From Alphaproteobacteria bacterium (GTDB lineage: Bacteria > Pseudomonadota > Alphaproteobacteria > UBA6615), in contig JAJFJA010000059.1 of NCBI GenBank assembly GCA_021774445.1, forward strand, positions 219,830 to 283,829: DNA of 64,000 nt, read 5' to 3'. Shown here in pieces: positions 30,299 to 40,679 of the stretch. The position numbers were made by a program, and so were the translations under genes. The stretch's first letter is position 1, and every line of letters starts with the position of its first letter. The notes under the pieces are model-generated. The model was not told the DNA's origin. It made no database searches and worked only from the letters and a program-made list of their open reading frames with translations.

Positions 30299-31323
30299 CG
30301 GTTGTCCAATGCCTCTCTTAGGGCTGTACTCACGAGCGCCGGTTTTTCCACCGGCGTTGGCAACAATGACCGCGCCACCTGCCGCACCAGATCCCGGTCC
30401 GCCGCTGTGGTCAGATACTCAACCGGCGATTTGCCATCCACCCGGGCCAGCAAGAGCCCTGGCAGCAACCGCGCCGCCCGACGTTCCAGCGCCGCCCGCG
30501 GCTCCCAGTCCACCCAGTCCAGATAACCCGCCAGCAGCCGGTCATAGGCCCCCAGATAAGCGGCCGTCGCCGCCGGCCGGTGCACACATTTCAGCAGCAG
30601 ATGGTTCAGGCAGAAGGCCAGGTCGAAGGCCGGATCGCCGTACCAGGCGCATTCTGCATCGAGCAACACCGGCCCTTCCGGACCCATCAGGATGTTCTTG
30701 GGACTGACATCGCCATGCACCAGCGCCTTGTGAGTGGCCGCTGTCTCCGTCGCCAAGGCCGTCAGGGCCGCAGCCAGGTCCGGGTGCCGCCGCGCCGTCT
30801 CCAGCAGATAGGGTTCCAGGCGGATCGGGTAGAAAATATCGTCGCTATCGAACGCCGCCGCAATATCGTCGCGGCCGGCGGTGCGTCCATGAATCTCCCC
30901 CAGTCGCGATCCCACCGCGGCGGCGAACCCGGCATCGCAATCGCCATCGAGCAGCGCGTCCTTCCACAGCCGGTGGTCGGCCGGCGGCAGATAGGCCATC
31001 GCCAGCACCCCGGCCTCTGGATCATGTCCCAACAAGGCCGGCGCCGCCCCGGCATGGATCTCGCCCACGGTTTGCAGCCACCGCGCTTCATAACGGCTGC
31101 GCGCCACCGGCGCTTCCCACAGCGCCGCTACTTTGAGCCGCGCCCGGGCCCGCTTCACGCAATAGGATTTGCCGCCCCAGTCGACCCGCCAAATATCCGA
31201 GGACACGCCGCCGGTCAGCGGCGTGAACACCGGCGCCGCTCCGGGCACGGCCAAGCCCATACCCTCGAGGGCACGCCGAACCGACGCCGGGCCTGCCGCC
31301 GCGCCATTTTCCGGTTCCGTCAT
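30295..31323 (-). CDS. Aminoglycoside phosphotransferase (APH)-fold small-molecule kinase
   Basis: LTGGVSSDIWRVDWGGKSYCVKRA...ALVHGDVSPKNILMGPEGPVLLDAECAWYGDPAFDLAFCLNHLL; overlaps enolase-like start by ATGA. Confidence 0.85.
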   Translation of the reverse strand: MTEPENGAAAGPASVRRALEGMGLAVPGAAPVFTPLTGGVSSDIWRVDWGGKSYCVKRARARLKVAALWEAPVARSRYEARWLQTVGEIHAGAAPALLGHDPEAGVLAMAYLPPADHRLWKDALLDGDCDAGFAAAVGSRLGEIHGRTAGRDDIAAAFDSDDIFYPIRLEPYLLETARRHPDLAAALTALATETAATHKALVHGDVSPKNILMGPEGPVLLDAECAWYGDPAFDLAFCLNHLLLKCVHRPAATAAYLGAYDRLLAGYLDWVDWEPRAALERRAARLLPGLLLARVDGKSPVEYLTTAADRDLVRQVARSLLPTPVEKPALVSTALREALDNR

Positions 31324-31449
31324 CCCGCCATGTCTTTCACCGGCCGCCATAATCAGTATGTTAGGGCCTCGACGTTCGGCACGCATCATAACCAACAAGC
31401 GACCCCGGTCACGTCGATTAGTCCCAATCCGGCGAGGAGCGTTACAGTC

Positions 31450-32202
31450 ATGAACCAGATCGATCTCACCGGCCGTTGCGCCGCGGTCACCGGCGGGGCC
31501 CAGGGGATTGGCCGCGCCGTGGCGGAGCGTTTCCTGGCCTCCGGCGCCGCCGTCGCCCTGTGGGACCACGACAGCGATTTGGCCGCGCAAACCGCCGAGC
31601 AACTCTCATCCCAAGGCACGGCCATCGCCTTGCCTTGCGACGTCGCCGATCTCGCCACTGTCGAGGCTGCTGCCACCGCCACCGTCGAGCGCCTGGGATG
31701 TATCGATATCCTGATCAACAATGCCGGCATCGCCGGCCCCTCGGCAAAATTATGGGAGTACGATCCCGCCGATTGGCAATCCGTAATCGCGATCGACCTC
31801 ACCGGGGTCTTCAACTGTTGCCGCGCCGTCGTTCCCGGGATGATCGAGCGCAACTACGGCCGCATCGTCAATGTGGCCTCGATCGCCGGCAAGGAAGGCA
31901 ATCCCAACGCCGCGCCCTATAGCGCCGCCAAGGCCGGCGTCATTGCCCTCACCAAATCCCTTGCCAAGGAAGTCGCCCAGCACGACATCGCCGTCAATTG
32001 CATCACCCCCGCCGCCGCCGCCACCCGCATCTTCGATCAGATCTCCCAAGCGCACATCGACTACATGTTGGAACGCATCCCCCGCGGCCGTTTTCTCAAG
32101 GTCGAGGAGGCCGCCGCCATGGTGGCCTGGATGGTGTCGGAGGAAAACGCCTTCACCACCGGCGCCGTCTTCGATCTCAGCGGCGGCCGCGCCACCTATT
32201 GA
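31450..32202 (+). CDS. SDR family oxidoreductase
   Basis: AAVTGGAQGIGRAVAERFLASGAAVALWDHD; YSAAK motif. Confidence 0.9.
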   Translation: MNQIDLTGRCAAVTGGAQGIGRAVAERFLASGAAVALWDHDSDLAAQTAEQLSSQGTAIALPCDVADLATVEAAATATVERLGCIDILINNAGIAGPSAKLWEYDPADWQSVIAIDLTGVFNCCRAVVPGMIERNYGRIVNVASIAGKEGNPNAAPYSAAKAGVIALTKSLAKEVAQHDIAVNCITPAAAATRIFDQISQAHIDYMLERIPRGRFLKVEEAAAMVAWMVSEENAFTTGAVFDLSGGRATY

Positions 32203-32243
32203 GCCGTCCCCGACCCAAAACCCCAATCTCAGGAAAGACGGCA

Positions 32244-33974
32244 ATGACCGCCCGCAAGAAACCCGAAGACCTGCGCAGCTTCCGCTGGTACGGACCCGAC
32301 GACTTAAGGTCATCCACCCACCGCTCCCGTACCAAGCAGATGGGCTACGCCCAGGAGGAGTTTCAGGGCCGGCCGGTGATCGCCATCATCAATACCTGGA
32401 ACGACCTCAACAGCTGTCACACCCACTTCCCCGAGCGCGTCACCGACATCAAGCGCGGCATCACCCAGGCCGGCGGCTTCGCCGTTGAGTTGCCGGCGAT
32501 GTCCCTGGGCGAAGTGCTGATGAAGCCCTCCACCATGCTGTACCGCAACTTCCTGGCTATGGAAGTCGAGGAGTTGCTGCGCAGCAACCCGGTCGACGGC
32601 GTCGTCTTGCTCGCCGGCTGCGATAAGACCACCCCCGGGGTGCTGATGGGGGCCATCAGCATGAATCTGCCGGCGATCTTCGTCCCCGCCGGCCCGATGC
32701 TGCGCGGCAATTGGCGCGGCCAGACCCTTGGCAGCGGCACCGACGTTTGGCGTTATTGGGCCGACCGCCGCGCCGGCAAACTCGACCAGGCCGGCTGGTT
32801 CGAGATCGAGGCGGGCATCGCCCGCTCCGCCGGCACCTGCATGACCATGGGCACCGCGGCCACCATGATGTCCCTGACCGAAGCCCTCGGCCTGAGCCTG
32901 CCCGGCGCCTCGGCGATCCCCGCGGTGGACTCCAACCATCGGCGCATGGCCTCCGCCTCCGGTCGCCGCATCGTCAACTTGGTTTGGCAAGACCGGCGAC
33001 CCACCGATTTCCTCACCCCTGCCGCCTTCGACAATGCCATCACTGTGGACATGGCCGTCGGCGGGTCGACCAACGCCATCATTCATCTGGTCGCCTTGGC
33101 CCGCCGTGCCGGCATTCCCCTCGACCTCGAGCATTTCGACCGCATCTCCAAGACCGTGCCCCTCCTGGCCAATATCCGTCCCTCCGGCGCCTACTTGATG
33201 GAGGATTTCTACTATGCCGGCGGCCTGCCGGCGCTCATGGCCCAACTGCGCGACCATCTCGACCTGTCCGCGCCGACCGTCTCCGGCGCCAGCCTCGGCG
33301 AGAACATCGCCGGCGCCGAGGTTTATAATGACGACGTCATTCGCTCGATCACCAACCCGGTGAAACAGACCGGCGGTACCGCCATCCTCCGCGGCAATCT
33401 CGCCCCCGACGGCTGTGTCATCAAACAAACCGCCGTCGAGGATCACTTGCTGCGCCATCGCGGGCCCGCCGTGGTGTTCGTCAGCATGGCCGACCTCAAG
33501 GCCCGCATCGATGACGACGACTTGCCGGTCACCCCCGACTCCGTATTAGTGCTGCAGAACGCCGGACCGGTCGGCGCCCCCGGCATGCCCGAATGGGGCC
33601 AGCTACCCCTGCCCAAGAAACTGCTCCAGCAAGGCGTGCGCGACATGGTGCGCATTTCCGACGCCCGCATGAGCGGCACCAGTTACGGCGCCTGCGTCCT
33701 CCATGTCTCGCCGGAGGCGGCCATCGGCGGCCCCTTGGCTCTGGTCCGCGACGGCGACATGATCGAGCTGGACATTCCTGGTCGCCGACTTGAGCTGCTT
33801 GTCGACGCCGCCGAGCTGGCGCGACGGCGCGAGGCCTGGCAACAGGCCGCCATGGCCCAGCAACGCGGCTACGCCCGGCTCTATGTGGAGCACGTCAACC
33901 AGGCCCACGAAGGCTGCGATTTCGACTTCCTCGCCGGCGCGCCCGGCAGCACCCCCGAGCCGGTGATCTTCTAG
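32244..33974 (+). CDS. IlvD/Edd-family dehydratase (sugar-acid dehydratase-like, e.g. L-arabinonate dehydratase)
   Basis: AIINTWNDLNSCHTHFPERV...LLAGCDKTTPGVLMGA...CMTMGTAATMMSLTEALG...DARMSGTSYGACVLHVSPEAAIGGPLALV. Confidence 0.88.
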   Translation: MTARKKPEDLRSFRWYGPDDLRSSTHRSRTKQMGYAQEEFQGRPVIAIINTWNDLNSCHTHFPERVTDIKRGITQAGGFAVELPAMSLGEVLMKPSTMLYRNFLAMEVEELLRSNPVDGVVLLAGCDKTTPGVLMGAISMNLPAIFVPAGPMLRGNWRGQTLGSGTDVWRYWADRRAGKLDQAGWFEIEAGIARSAGTCMTMGTAATMMSLTEALGLSLPGASAIPAVDSNHRRMASASGRRIVNLVWQDRRPTDFLTPAAFDNAITVDMAVGGSTNAIIHLVALARRAGIPLDLEHFDRISKTVPLLANIRPSGAYLMEDFYYAGGLPALMAQLRDHLDLSAPTVSGASLGENIAGAEVYNDDVIRSITNPVKQTGGTAILRGNLAPDGCVIKQTAVEDHLLRHRGPAVVFVSMADLKARIDDDDLPVTPDSVLVLQNAGPVGAPGMPEWGQLPLPKKLLQQGVRDMVRISDARMSGTSYGACVLHVSPEAAIGGPLALVRDGDMIELDIPGRRLELLVDAAELARRREAWQQAAMAQQRGYARLYVEHVNQAHEGCDFDFLAGAPGSTPEPVIF

Positions 33975-34021
33975 ACCGGTCCACCGCACTCAGTTCGGTC
34001 GTATCCCGCACCGTCTAGGGG

Positions 34022-35044
34022 TCAACCCTCATACAGGTCCGGCATTTCCATCGGCGATACCGTCGCCACCTGGCCGGTCTCGAGCGACTCCAGGCACGCC
34101 GCGGCGACATTCAGCGAAGCCACGCCGTCCCAGACGCTCGGCCCGGTTGCGCGGCCGTCCCGCAGCGACTGGGTCCAGGCTTGCATCTCCAACACATAAG
34201 CCACGTCGAACCGCTCCAGCCAATCCGGCTCCACCGCCCGGCCCGCTTGGCCGTTGCCGCGCACCATGGGGCTCCCCAGCGATTGCGTTCGCCCCATGCC
34301 GGTATCGCCGGTGATCTCCACCACCACTTCATAACCGTAGCCCGACTCCATATTGGCCACGATGTTGCCGATCGACCCCTTTCTGAACCACAGTTGCAGT
34401 TGCACTAGCCTGGAGCTGTCCGGCATGTCGGGTTGCGACGGTACCGACTGGGCCATCACCTGGCTTATCTCGTCCGCCATCAGCCAGCGCGCCGAGTGAA
34501 TGTCGTGCACCGCCGAATTGACGACTATGCTCGCCTGATCGCGCGGCGGCACCAGCGCGAGGTTGTTATGCATGCCGCGAAAATAGAGCGGTCGGCCAAG
34601 GGCGCCATCGTCCAGGAGTTTCTTCAGCGCCACATGTTGCGGATCGTACTCCCGCATGAACCCAAGCTGCACCAGGCGCCGGCCACCGGACACTTCCGCC
34701 GCCATGACCTCCTGTGTCCCCGCGAGCGTGGTCGCCAGCGGTTTCTCGCACAGCACTGGTTTGCCGGCCGCGATACAGGCCTTCGCCAGCGCCGCATGGG
34801 TCGCGTCCGGCGACGCGATCACCACCGCCTCGACCGTCGGATCGTCGATCAACGCCACGCCGTCATCGAACAGCCGCGCGGTCACGCCACAATCCGCCGC
34901 GATTTCGGCCGCCCGCGCCTGATCCAAATCCATAAGCGCCACCAGCTTCGCGCCAACCGCCTGGCGCGCTAAATTGCGGGCATGGCGCCCCCCCATACCC
35001 CCCACACCGATCACCCCGACCCCGACGTCCCGCCGCTCGCTCAT
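34022..35044 (-). CDS. Gfo/Idh/MocA family oxidoreductase
   Basis: VGVIGVGGMGGRHARNLA...VIASPDATHAALAKACIAAGKPVLCEKPLATT. Confidence 0.93.
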   Translation of the reverse strand: MSERRDVGVGVIGVGGMGGRHARNLARQAVGAKLVALMDLDQARAAEIAADCGVTARLFDDGVALIDDPTVEAVVIASPDATHAALAKACIAAGKPVLCEKPLATTLAGTQEVMAAEVSGGRRLVQLGFMREYDPQHVALKKLLDDGALGRPLYFRGMHNNLALVPPRDQASIVVNSAVHDIHSARWLMADEISQVMAQSVPSQPDMPDSSRLVQLQLWFRKGSIGNIVANMESGYGYEVVVEITGDTGMGRTQSLGSPMVRGNGQAGRAVEPDWLERFDVAYVLEMQAWTQSLRDGRATGPSVWDGVASLNVAAACLESLETGQVATVSPMEMPDLYEG

Positions 35045-35159
35045 TCTTGTAGCTCCATCACGACCATCCGTTTGCCGATCTCGGTCCCGGACTCTGGCAC
35101 CGTTGCGGCCCACCGCCAAGTGCATCGATCGCAGAAACTACTTCGCTGTTCGCCCGCGA

Positions 35160-36758
35160 ATGGCTATGAGAGCATGGACCACACCTAGTCTCGCGCTGTT
35201 ATCGGAGGGCCGCATCGCTGCCCAGCAGACCCAGTCCGGCAAAGTGACGCCCGCCCGTCGGCTGCTGGCCGAGGCCCTGCGCTATGATGAAGCCGCCCAA
35301 GGCCCACCGCCGGCCGCCGCCGAGAGCGTGGCGATGACCCGTGCCCGGGCGGCGCCGGCATCCGGCGACAAAACCCGGTCCCTCGAACAGAAGATTGTCG
35401 TCCGTGCCGAAACCCTCGCCGACGGGCGCCTACGTGACGAGATCGCCCGCATGTGGTCGGCCCTGCGCGCCATCGCCATCGTCGCGGTTGTCATTGCCGC
35501 CATCGTCGGCGCCGCCACGGCCCGCACCGTCATGGCCGGTGCCGCCACCGGCAGCGTCGACGGCACCACCGTCAATTTCTACTGGGCGCTGGCCAGCCTG
35601 CTCGGCCTGCATGTTTTGGCGTTCCTGGTCTGGCTTGGTCTGATCATCGCCATGCCGGGCAGCACCCAGGGCGGCTTGCTGGGCGCCTTGATCTTTTGGC
35701 TATGGCGGCAGTTCGCCGGCCACATCGCCACCGGGCGGGAACGCGCCGCGGCGGCGGCGGCGATGGTCACCGTTTGGGGACAGGGTCGCCCGGGCCGCTG
35801 GTTGATCTCCATGCTCAGTCACGGCATTTGGACCGGTTACCTGGTCGGCGCGTTGTTGATGACCTTCGCCCTGCTCAGCGCCCAGCGTTTCAATTTCGTC
35901 TGGGAGACCACGATTCTCGATGCCGGCGCCTATGTCGCCTTGACCGCCGCGCTCGCCGCCTTGCCGGCACTACTCGGCCTCGCCATGCCGAACCGCGCCG
36001 CGGTCCTCGCCGCCGAATGGCCCGGCCCCGTCGCCGCCGGCAATGAGGGCCTGTGGTCGACTTTGTTGATCGCCGCCATCCTGCTTTATGGCGTCTTGCC
36101 CCGCCTGCTGGCCGTCGTGACCTGCTTTGTCCTGGCCCGCCGGGCCGCGTCCGCCACCCCTCTCGACCTCAGTCGGCCCGGCTTCGCGCGCCTGGTGCCG
36201 CTGCTCTCTCCCACGGTGACAGTCACCAAGATCGTCGACCCTGCCGCGTCCGCTCCGGTCCCCCCGGCGGCCGCGCCGAATCTCCACCAGCCGCCGTCAC
36301 CGCCGACAGCCGGCCCGGTCTATGTGCTGGGTTGGGAGATCGACGCGCCGGAATCCGGTTGGCCACCGGGCACCGGGGCCGAACATCTGCACGATCTCGG
36401 GCTGGTCGATGGCCGCGATGACCTCGCCCGCGCCATCGCCGCGCTCCGCCAAGCGGCGCCGACACCGGCCCGCGTCGTCGTTGTCGTCGCCCTGCCGCAG
36501 ACCCCGGACCACGGCACCACCAAAACCCTGCAGGAACTGCGCGAGGCGAGTAACGACCGGCTCTTCATTCTGTTTAGCGGCGAGGCGACGTTGCGGCGGC
36601 GCATCGGCGCGAGCGACGCCGAAATCCGCATCGCCGACTGGGTCAGCGCCGCTGCGCGCGCCGGCATCTTGCCGGCGCAAATGGTCGCCATCGACTTGGA
36701 TACTCCGGACGCCGCCGCCGCCGCACGTCTGGCGCGCCTCGTCGGCCGGTCCCCATGA
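35160..36758 (+). CDS. DUF2868-type membrane protein
   Basis: Four hydrophobic segments; immediately upstream of and overlapping a DUF3482-type GTPase. Confidence 0.7.
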   Translation: MAMRAWTTPSLALLSEGRIAAQQTQSGKVTPARRLLAEALRYDEAAQGPPPAAAESVAMTRARAAPASGDKTRSLEQKIVVRAETLADGRLRDEIARMWSALRAIAIVAVVIAAIVGAATARTVMAGAATGSVDGTTVNFYWALASLLGLHVLAFLVWLGLIIAMPGSTQGGLLGALIFWLWRQFAGHIATGRERAAAAAAMVTVWGQGRPGRWLISMLSHGIWTGYLVGALLMTFALLSAQRFNFVWETTILDAGAYVALTAALAALPALLGLAMPNRAAVLAAEWPGPVAAGNEGLWSTLLIAAILLYGVLPRLLAVVTCFVLARRAASATPLDLSRPGFARLVPLLSPTVTVTKIVDPAASAPVPPAAAPNLHQPPSPPTAGPVYVLGWEIDAPESGWPPGTGAEHLHDLGLVDGRDDLARAIAALRQAAPTPARVVVVVALPQTPDHGTTKTLQELREASNDRLFILFSGEATLRRRIGASDAEIRIADWVSAAARAGILPAQMVAIDLDTPDAAAAARLARLVGRSP

Positions 36759-38140
36759 ACACGCGGCTCGATATCGCCGTCATCGGCCATACCAATGCCG
36801 GCAAGACCAGTCTCATGCGCACCCTGACCCGGCGCCGCGACTTTGGCGAGGTGTCGGCCCATCCCGCAACCACGCGTCATGTTGAAATGGCCGAGCTGGC
36901 CCTCGGCAGCGAGACCGTATTGCGCCTGTTCGACACCCCCGGCTTCGAGGATTCCAGCGGCCTGCTCGCCCATATCGAAGCGCTCAAGACCGCCCGCGAC
37001 GAAGATTGGATCGAGGCCATCGAGGCTTTCGTCGCCACGCCCGACCTGCAGGCCGGCTTTGCCCAGGAAGCCAAGGCCCTCGGCCAAGTTCTGTCATCGG
37101 CGGTCTTGCTCTATGTCATCGATGCCCGCGACCCCGTTCGCGCCAAACATCGCGATGAGCTGGAACTGCTTGGCCGCTGCGCCCGGCCGGTGCTGCCGGT
37201 GCTCAATTTCGTCGCCCCGGGGCCGGGAAACGAGGTCGGGCACGAGCAAGCCTGGCGGCAGCAGCTCGCCCGCGTCAACATGCATGCGGTCGTTTCATTC
37301 GACACGGTGGTCTACAACCAGGCCGACGAGCTGACCCTGTACGGCAAGATTGCCACTCTGGCCGACCGCTTCGCCCCCATACTGACCCGCTTGATCGACG
37401 AACTGACGGCGGCCCGCGCGGCCCAGCGCCGCGCCTCGGCGGTCATGGTTGCCGAGCTCATCGTCGATATCGCCGCCGCGCGCCGTCCCTACAAGGCCGA
37501 CGACGAGGCGGCCAAGACCGCCGCCGCCGCCGACCTCAAGAACGCCATCCGGCGCCGCGAGCAGCAAGCCGTGACCGCCCTGCTCGAACTCAACCGTTTT
37601 GGCAGTGCGGATTACGCCCCGCCGGAACTCCCCATTGCCGGCGGCGCCTGGCAGGAAGATCTGTTCGATCCGTTGGTGCTCGAGCGCTTTGGCTTCGATG
37701 CCACCAAGGCCCTCGCGGCGGGTGCCACCGCCGGTCTCGCCATCGACTTGATGACCGGCGGCTTGACCCTCGGCGCCGCCGCCCTCACCGGCGCCGCCGT
37801 CGGCTTCGCCATCGATAGCGTCCGCCGCTATGGCGGTCGCCTTGTCGCCCTCGCCACCGGCATGGCCGAAATGACCGTCGACGCGCCCACCTTGAAGCTG
37901 GTCATCGATCGCGAAACCGCCCTCGTTTCCGCCCTGCTTCGTCGTGGCCACGGCGCCCAATCGCCGATCGCCACGGCGCCGTTCGATGGCACCGCCTTGC
38001 AAGAACGTGTCGCCCCCTTGACCCACCAGGCCCGCCGCCACCCCAACTGGTCGAGTCTCGCGGAGAGCCCCCGCACCCCGGCCGCCCGCGCCACCCTGGT
38101 CACCCGGATCGCCGACGCCGTCGAATCCGCGCTATCCTAG
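36755..38140 (+). CDS. GTPase with DUF3482-like C-terminus
   Basis: IAVIGHTNAGKTSLMRTLTRRRDFGEVSAHPATTRHVE...LRLFDTPGFED. Confidence 0.8.
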   Translation: MNTRLDIAVIGHTNAGKTSLMRTLTRRRDFGEVSAHPATTRHVEMAELALGSETVLRLFDTPGFEDSSGLLAHIEALKTARDEDWIEAIEAFVATPDLQAGFAQEAKALGQVLSSAVLLYVIDARDPVRAKHRDELELLGRCARPVLPVLNFVAPGPGNEVGHEQAWRQQLARVNMHAVVSFDTVVYNQADELTLYGKIATLADRFAPILTRLIDELTAARAAQRRASAVMVAELIVDIAAARRPYKADDEAAKTAAAADLKNAIRRREQQAVTALLELNRFGSADYAPPELPIAGGAWQEDLFDPLVLERFGFDATKALAAGATAGLAIDLMTGGLTLGAAALTGAAVGFAIDSVRRYGGRLVALATGMAEMTVDAPTLKLVIDRETALVSALLRRGHGAQSPIATAPFDGTALQERVAPLTHQARRHPNWSSLAESPRTPAARATLVTRIADAVESALS

Positions 38141-38144
38141 CGCC

Positions 38145-38627
38145 ATGACCATCGAGCTAAGAGAATATGCCGCCGCCGACCGACCGCAATTGATCGGCTT
38201 GATCCGCGAGTTGCAGGAATTCGAATCCGACTTGTTCGACCGCCTCAAACCGCCGCAGGAACTTGGCGGCGACTATCTCGACAACATCCTCGCCGAGTGC
38301 GCCCGCCATGACGGCGTGATCCTCGTGGCGGCTCGCGATAACGACTTATTGGGATTCGCGGCCGTGCTCACAGCGGTGACGTCGGCAAAGGACACGGACG
38401 AAATCGACTATACCTACGCTTACGTCAGCGAACTGGTGGTCACCGAAGCCGAACGGGGCGCTGGCTTGGGCACACGATTGCTAGACAAGTGCGAAGAAAT
38501 CGCCCGCGGCCGCGATGTCAAATGGCTGCGGATCTCGGTCCTGGCGGACAATGCGCGCGCCGTGCGAACCTACCAGAAATTCGGCTTTCGGCTACTCCGC
38601 CATCGTATGGAAAAACCTCTCGGCTGA
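38145..38627 (+). CDS. GNAT family N-acetyltransferase
   Basis: VSELVVTEAERGAGLGTRLLDKCEEIARGRDVKWLRISVLADNARAVRTYQKFGF. Confidence 0.92.
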   Translation: MTIELREYAAADRPQLIGLIRELQEFESDLFDRLKPPQELGGDYLDNILAECARHDGVILVAARDNDLLGFAAVLTAVTSAKDTDEIDYTYAYVSELVVTEAERGAGLGTRLLDKCEEIARGRDVKWLRISVLADNARAVRTYQKFGFRLLRHRMEKPLG

Positions 38628-38651
38628 GCCGGGGCGAAAGGGAGAATAACC

Positions 38652-39080
38652 ATGACCGAAACGATTACGGCCAAAGGCAATTGCCTCTGCGGCGCCGTGC
38701 AGTTCACCGCCAAGCATGCCGCCACAAGTCTCGGCGCCTGCCACTGCCACATGTGCCGCAGATGGGCCGGCGGACCTTGGCTGGCGATCGATTGCGGCAC
38801 CGACGTGTCGTTCACCGGCGAGGAGAATATCGCGCTCTTCGATTCCTCTCAGTGGGCCGAGCGCGGCTTCTGCAACAAATGCGGCAGTAACTTGTTCTAC
38901 CGCCTCAAGGGCAATCAGCAGCACATCATGGCCGCCGGCCTGTTCGACGACGACGCGCCTTTCGTCTTCGACCACCAAGTCTTCATCGACGCAAAGCCGA
39001 CCTATTATGAGTTCGCCAACAAGACTGCAGACATGACTGGCGCCGAGGTCTTCGCCAAATACGCCCCGCCGCCGGAGTGA
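38652..39080 (+). CDS. GFA (glutathione-dependent formaldehyde-activating-like) family protein
   Basis: GNCLCGAVQFTAKHAATSLGACHCHMCRRWAGGP...FCNKCGSNLFYRL. Confidence 0.9.
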   Translation: MTETITAKGNCLCGAVQFTAKHAATSLGACHCHMCRRWAGGPWLAIDCGTDVSFTGEENIALFDSSQWAERGFCNKCGSNLFYRLKGNQQHIMAAGLFDDDAPFVFDHQVFIDAKPTYYEFANKTADMTGAEVFAKYAPPPE

Positions 39081-39081
39081 G

Positions 39082-40467
39082 TCAGCCCTCTGGATCGTAA
39101 AGCTCGCTTTGCACCCCTAGGTAGCTGTCCCAGGCGAACCAATAAGCGACATGGCCCGGCACCCGGGCCAGGCGCGTGCCGTCCGGGCCGACCAGTGCGT
39201 CTTCTTCCGCGGTCCACAACCCGCCGGGGCCTTGCAGCCTGTTCTTTTCCCCAGCCGCTTCGAACGTGCGTCCGCCGCGGTCATAGGCCCGTACGGTGCG
39301 CGTCTTGGCGTCGCCCAGCAGCACCACGTCGCGCAGTCCCACGGCATCGTTGATCACCGCCCCGCCCGCGAACGCCTCGACCGGCCACGCCTTCGACGCC
39401 GACGCCTCGCGAATGCCGAAGACATAGTCTTTCTGCTGCAACTGTTCCTCATTCACCCGCGACGGAAACATCAGGTCGGAACTGTCGAAATAGGCCGCGT
39501 AAACCACCCCCGAGCCATAGTCGCGCCGATACCCGGTATCCAGGGACAGGATGCGGGTGGTCGGGTGCGAGTCCCGCCATTCCGCCCAGCTGGTGATCAC
39601 CACCGGGCGGATCTTTAGTTCGATGCCGCTGTCCACCAGCGGTCCCACCACCGGTTCGCCGGTGAACTGGTTCCACAGGCTGTCCGTTTCCCGGTCGAAC
39701 ATCAGTTTGTTGGAACGATACAGCAGGCCCGACGAGCCGAAGTCGAACGGCTTGTCCCGGCCCGCCACCTGGGTCTCGAATAAGATTCCCGAGCCGCACA
39801 AGGTGCAGTAGGCCAGCGCCACCGGCACCCCGCCGATGACCTCGTTGAACATTTCGTGCCAACCCATGATGCGCAGCGGGTAGGCCCGCGCGTCGCCATT
39901 GATCTCGACGCCGAACACCAGGTCGTCGTCCAGCATGTAATCGGCTTCCGCCGCCGCGATCAGCGTCGGGTTGTCCAAGGACGGAATACCGTCCACCACC
40001 ACGCCGCCCCAAGTCACCTCCTCCAGGCGGATTTTCATCTTCGCCGGGTCGGTCCACGCCTCCGCGAAGAAGCGCAGGAAATTCGGGTCGATCCGTTCCA
40101 GCACCGCCAGCTTCAGCGTCGTGAAGCTGGCATGGGGCGTGATCCCCGGGTTGTCCTCCTGCCAGACCATCCAGTCGAACCAACCGAGCGCCTGATGTCC
40201 GGTGAGCTCCTCCAGGGCGACCGAAAGATCCGCCACCGCGTCGGGGCGGTAGCGTAGCGCCAGGATCATCGCCGCCACGGCATCGGGATCGCCGCGCTCG
40301 ACCAAGGCGGCCAGGGCGTCGCTGCGGTCCTGGCTCGACCCGAAGATCAGCGAAACGCTGTCGTCGCCGACGGCCGCGTCGTCCTGGGCCGATGCCTCGC
40401 CCGGGCTTAGCGCGACCCCTGCCATCGCCATCCCGGCCAGCAAACCTAGCTTTAGTCCCTGTACGGC
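39082..40467 (-). CDS. DUF3179 domain-containing secreted protein
   Basis: GVEINGDARAYPLRIMGWHEMFNEVIGGVPVALAYCTLCGSGILFE...FGSSGLLYRSNKLMFDRETDSLWNQFTGEPVVG. Confidence 0.88.
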   Translation of the reverse strand, partial: AVQGLKLGLLAGMAMAGVALSPGEASAQDDAAVGDDSVSLIFGSSQDRSDALAALVERGDPDAVAAMILALRYRPDAVADLSVALEELTGHQALGWFDWMVWQEDNPGITPHASFTTLKLAVLERIDPNFLRFFAEAWTDPAKMKIRLEEVTWGGVVVDGIPSLDNPTLIAAAEADYMLDDDLVFGVEINGDARAYPLRIMGWHEMFNEVIGGVPVALAYCTLCGSGILFETQVAGRDKPFDFGSSGLLYRSNKLMFDRETDSLWNQFTGEPVVGPLVDSGIELKIRPVVITSWAEWRDSHPTTRILSLDTGYRRDYGSGVVYAAYFDSSDLMFPSRVNEEQLQQKDYVFGIREASASKAWPVEAFAGGAVINDAVGLRDVVLLGDAKTRTVRAYDRGGRTFEAAGEKNRLQGPGGLWTAEEDALVGPDGTRLARVPGHVAYWFAWDSYLGVQSELYDPEG

Positions 40468-40679
40468 CATGCTGTCGGCCTCCCACATCAAGAAAATCCG
40501 TTCGCCCAGAAATGCGGTGGCCAACACATCCCATGCAAATCACCTCTTCGTGCCCGAGGCTCGGGCACCCCCTTTGGGCGAACGCGCAACAGAAGCGCAT
40601 GCGAGTGTTGGACGATTGAACCGACTGCTGCCACAATGCGCCACACGACAAATTCAAAAACAAACGGGAGGGACAGTTG

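Noticed and set aside
32310-33458. 382-aa minus-strand ORF
   Set aside because: Antisense to the IlvD/Edd dehydratase; composition (Gly/Ala/His) typical of shadow ORFs.
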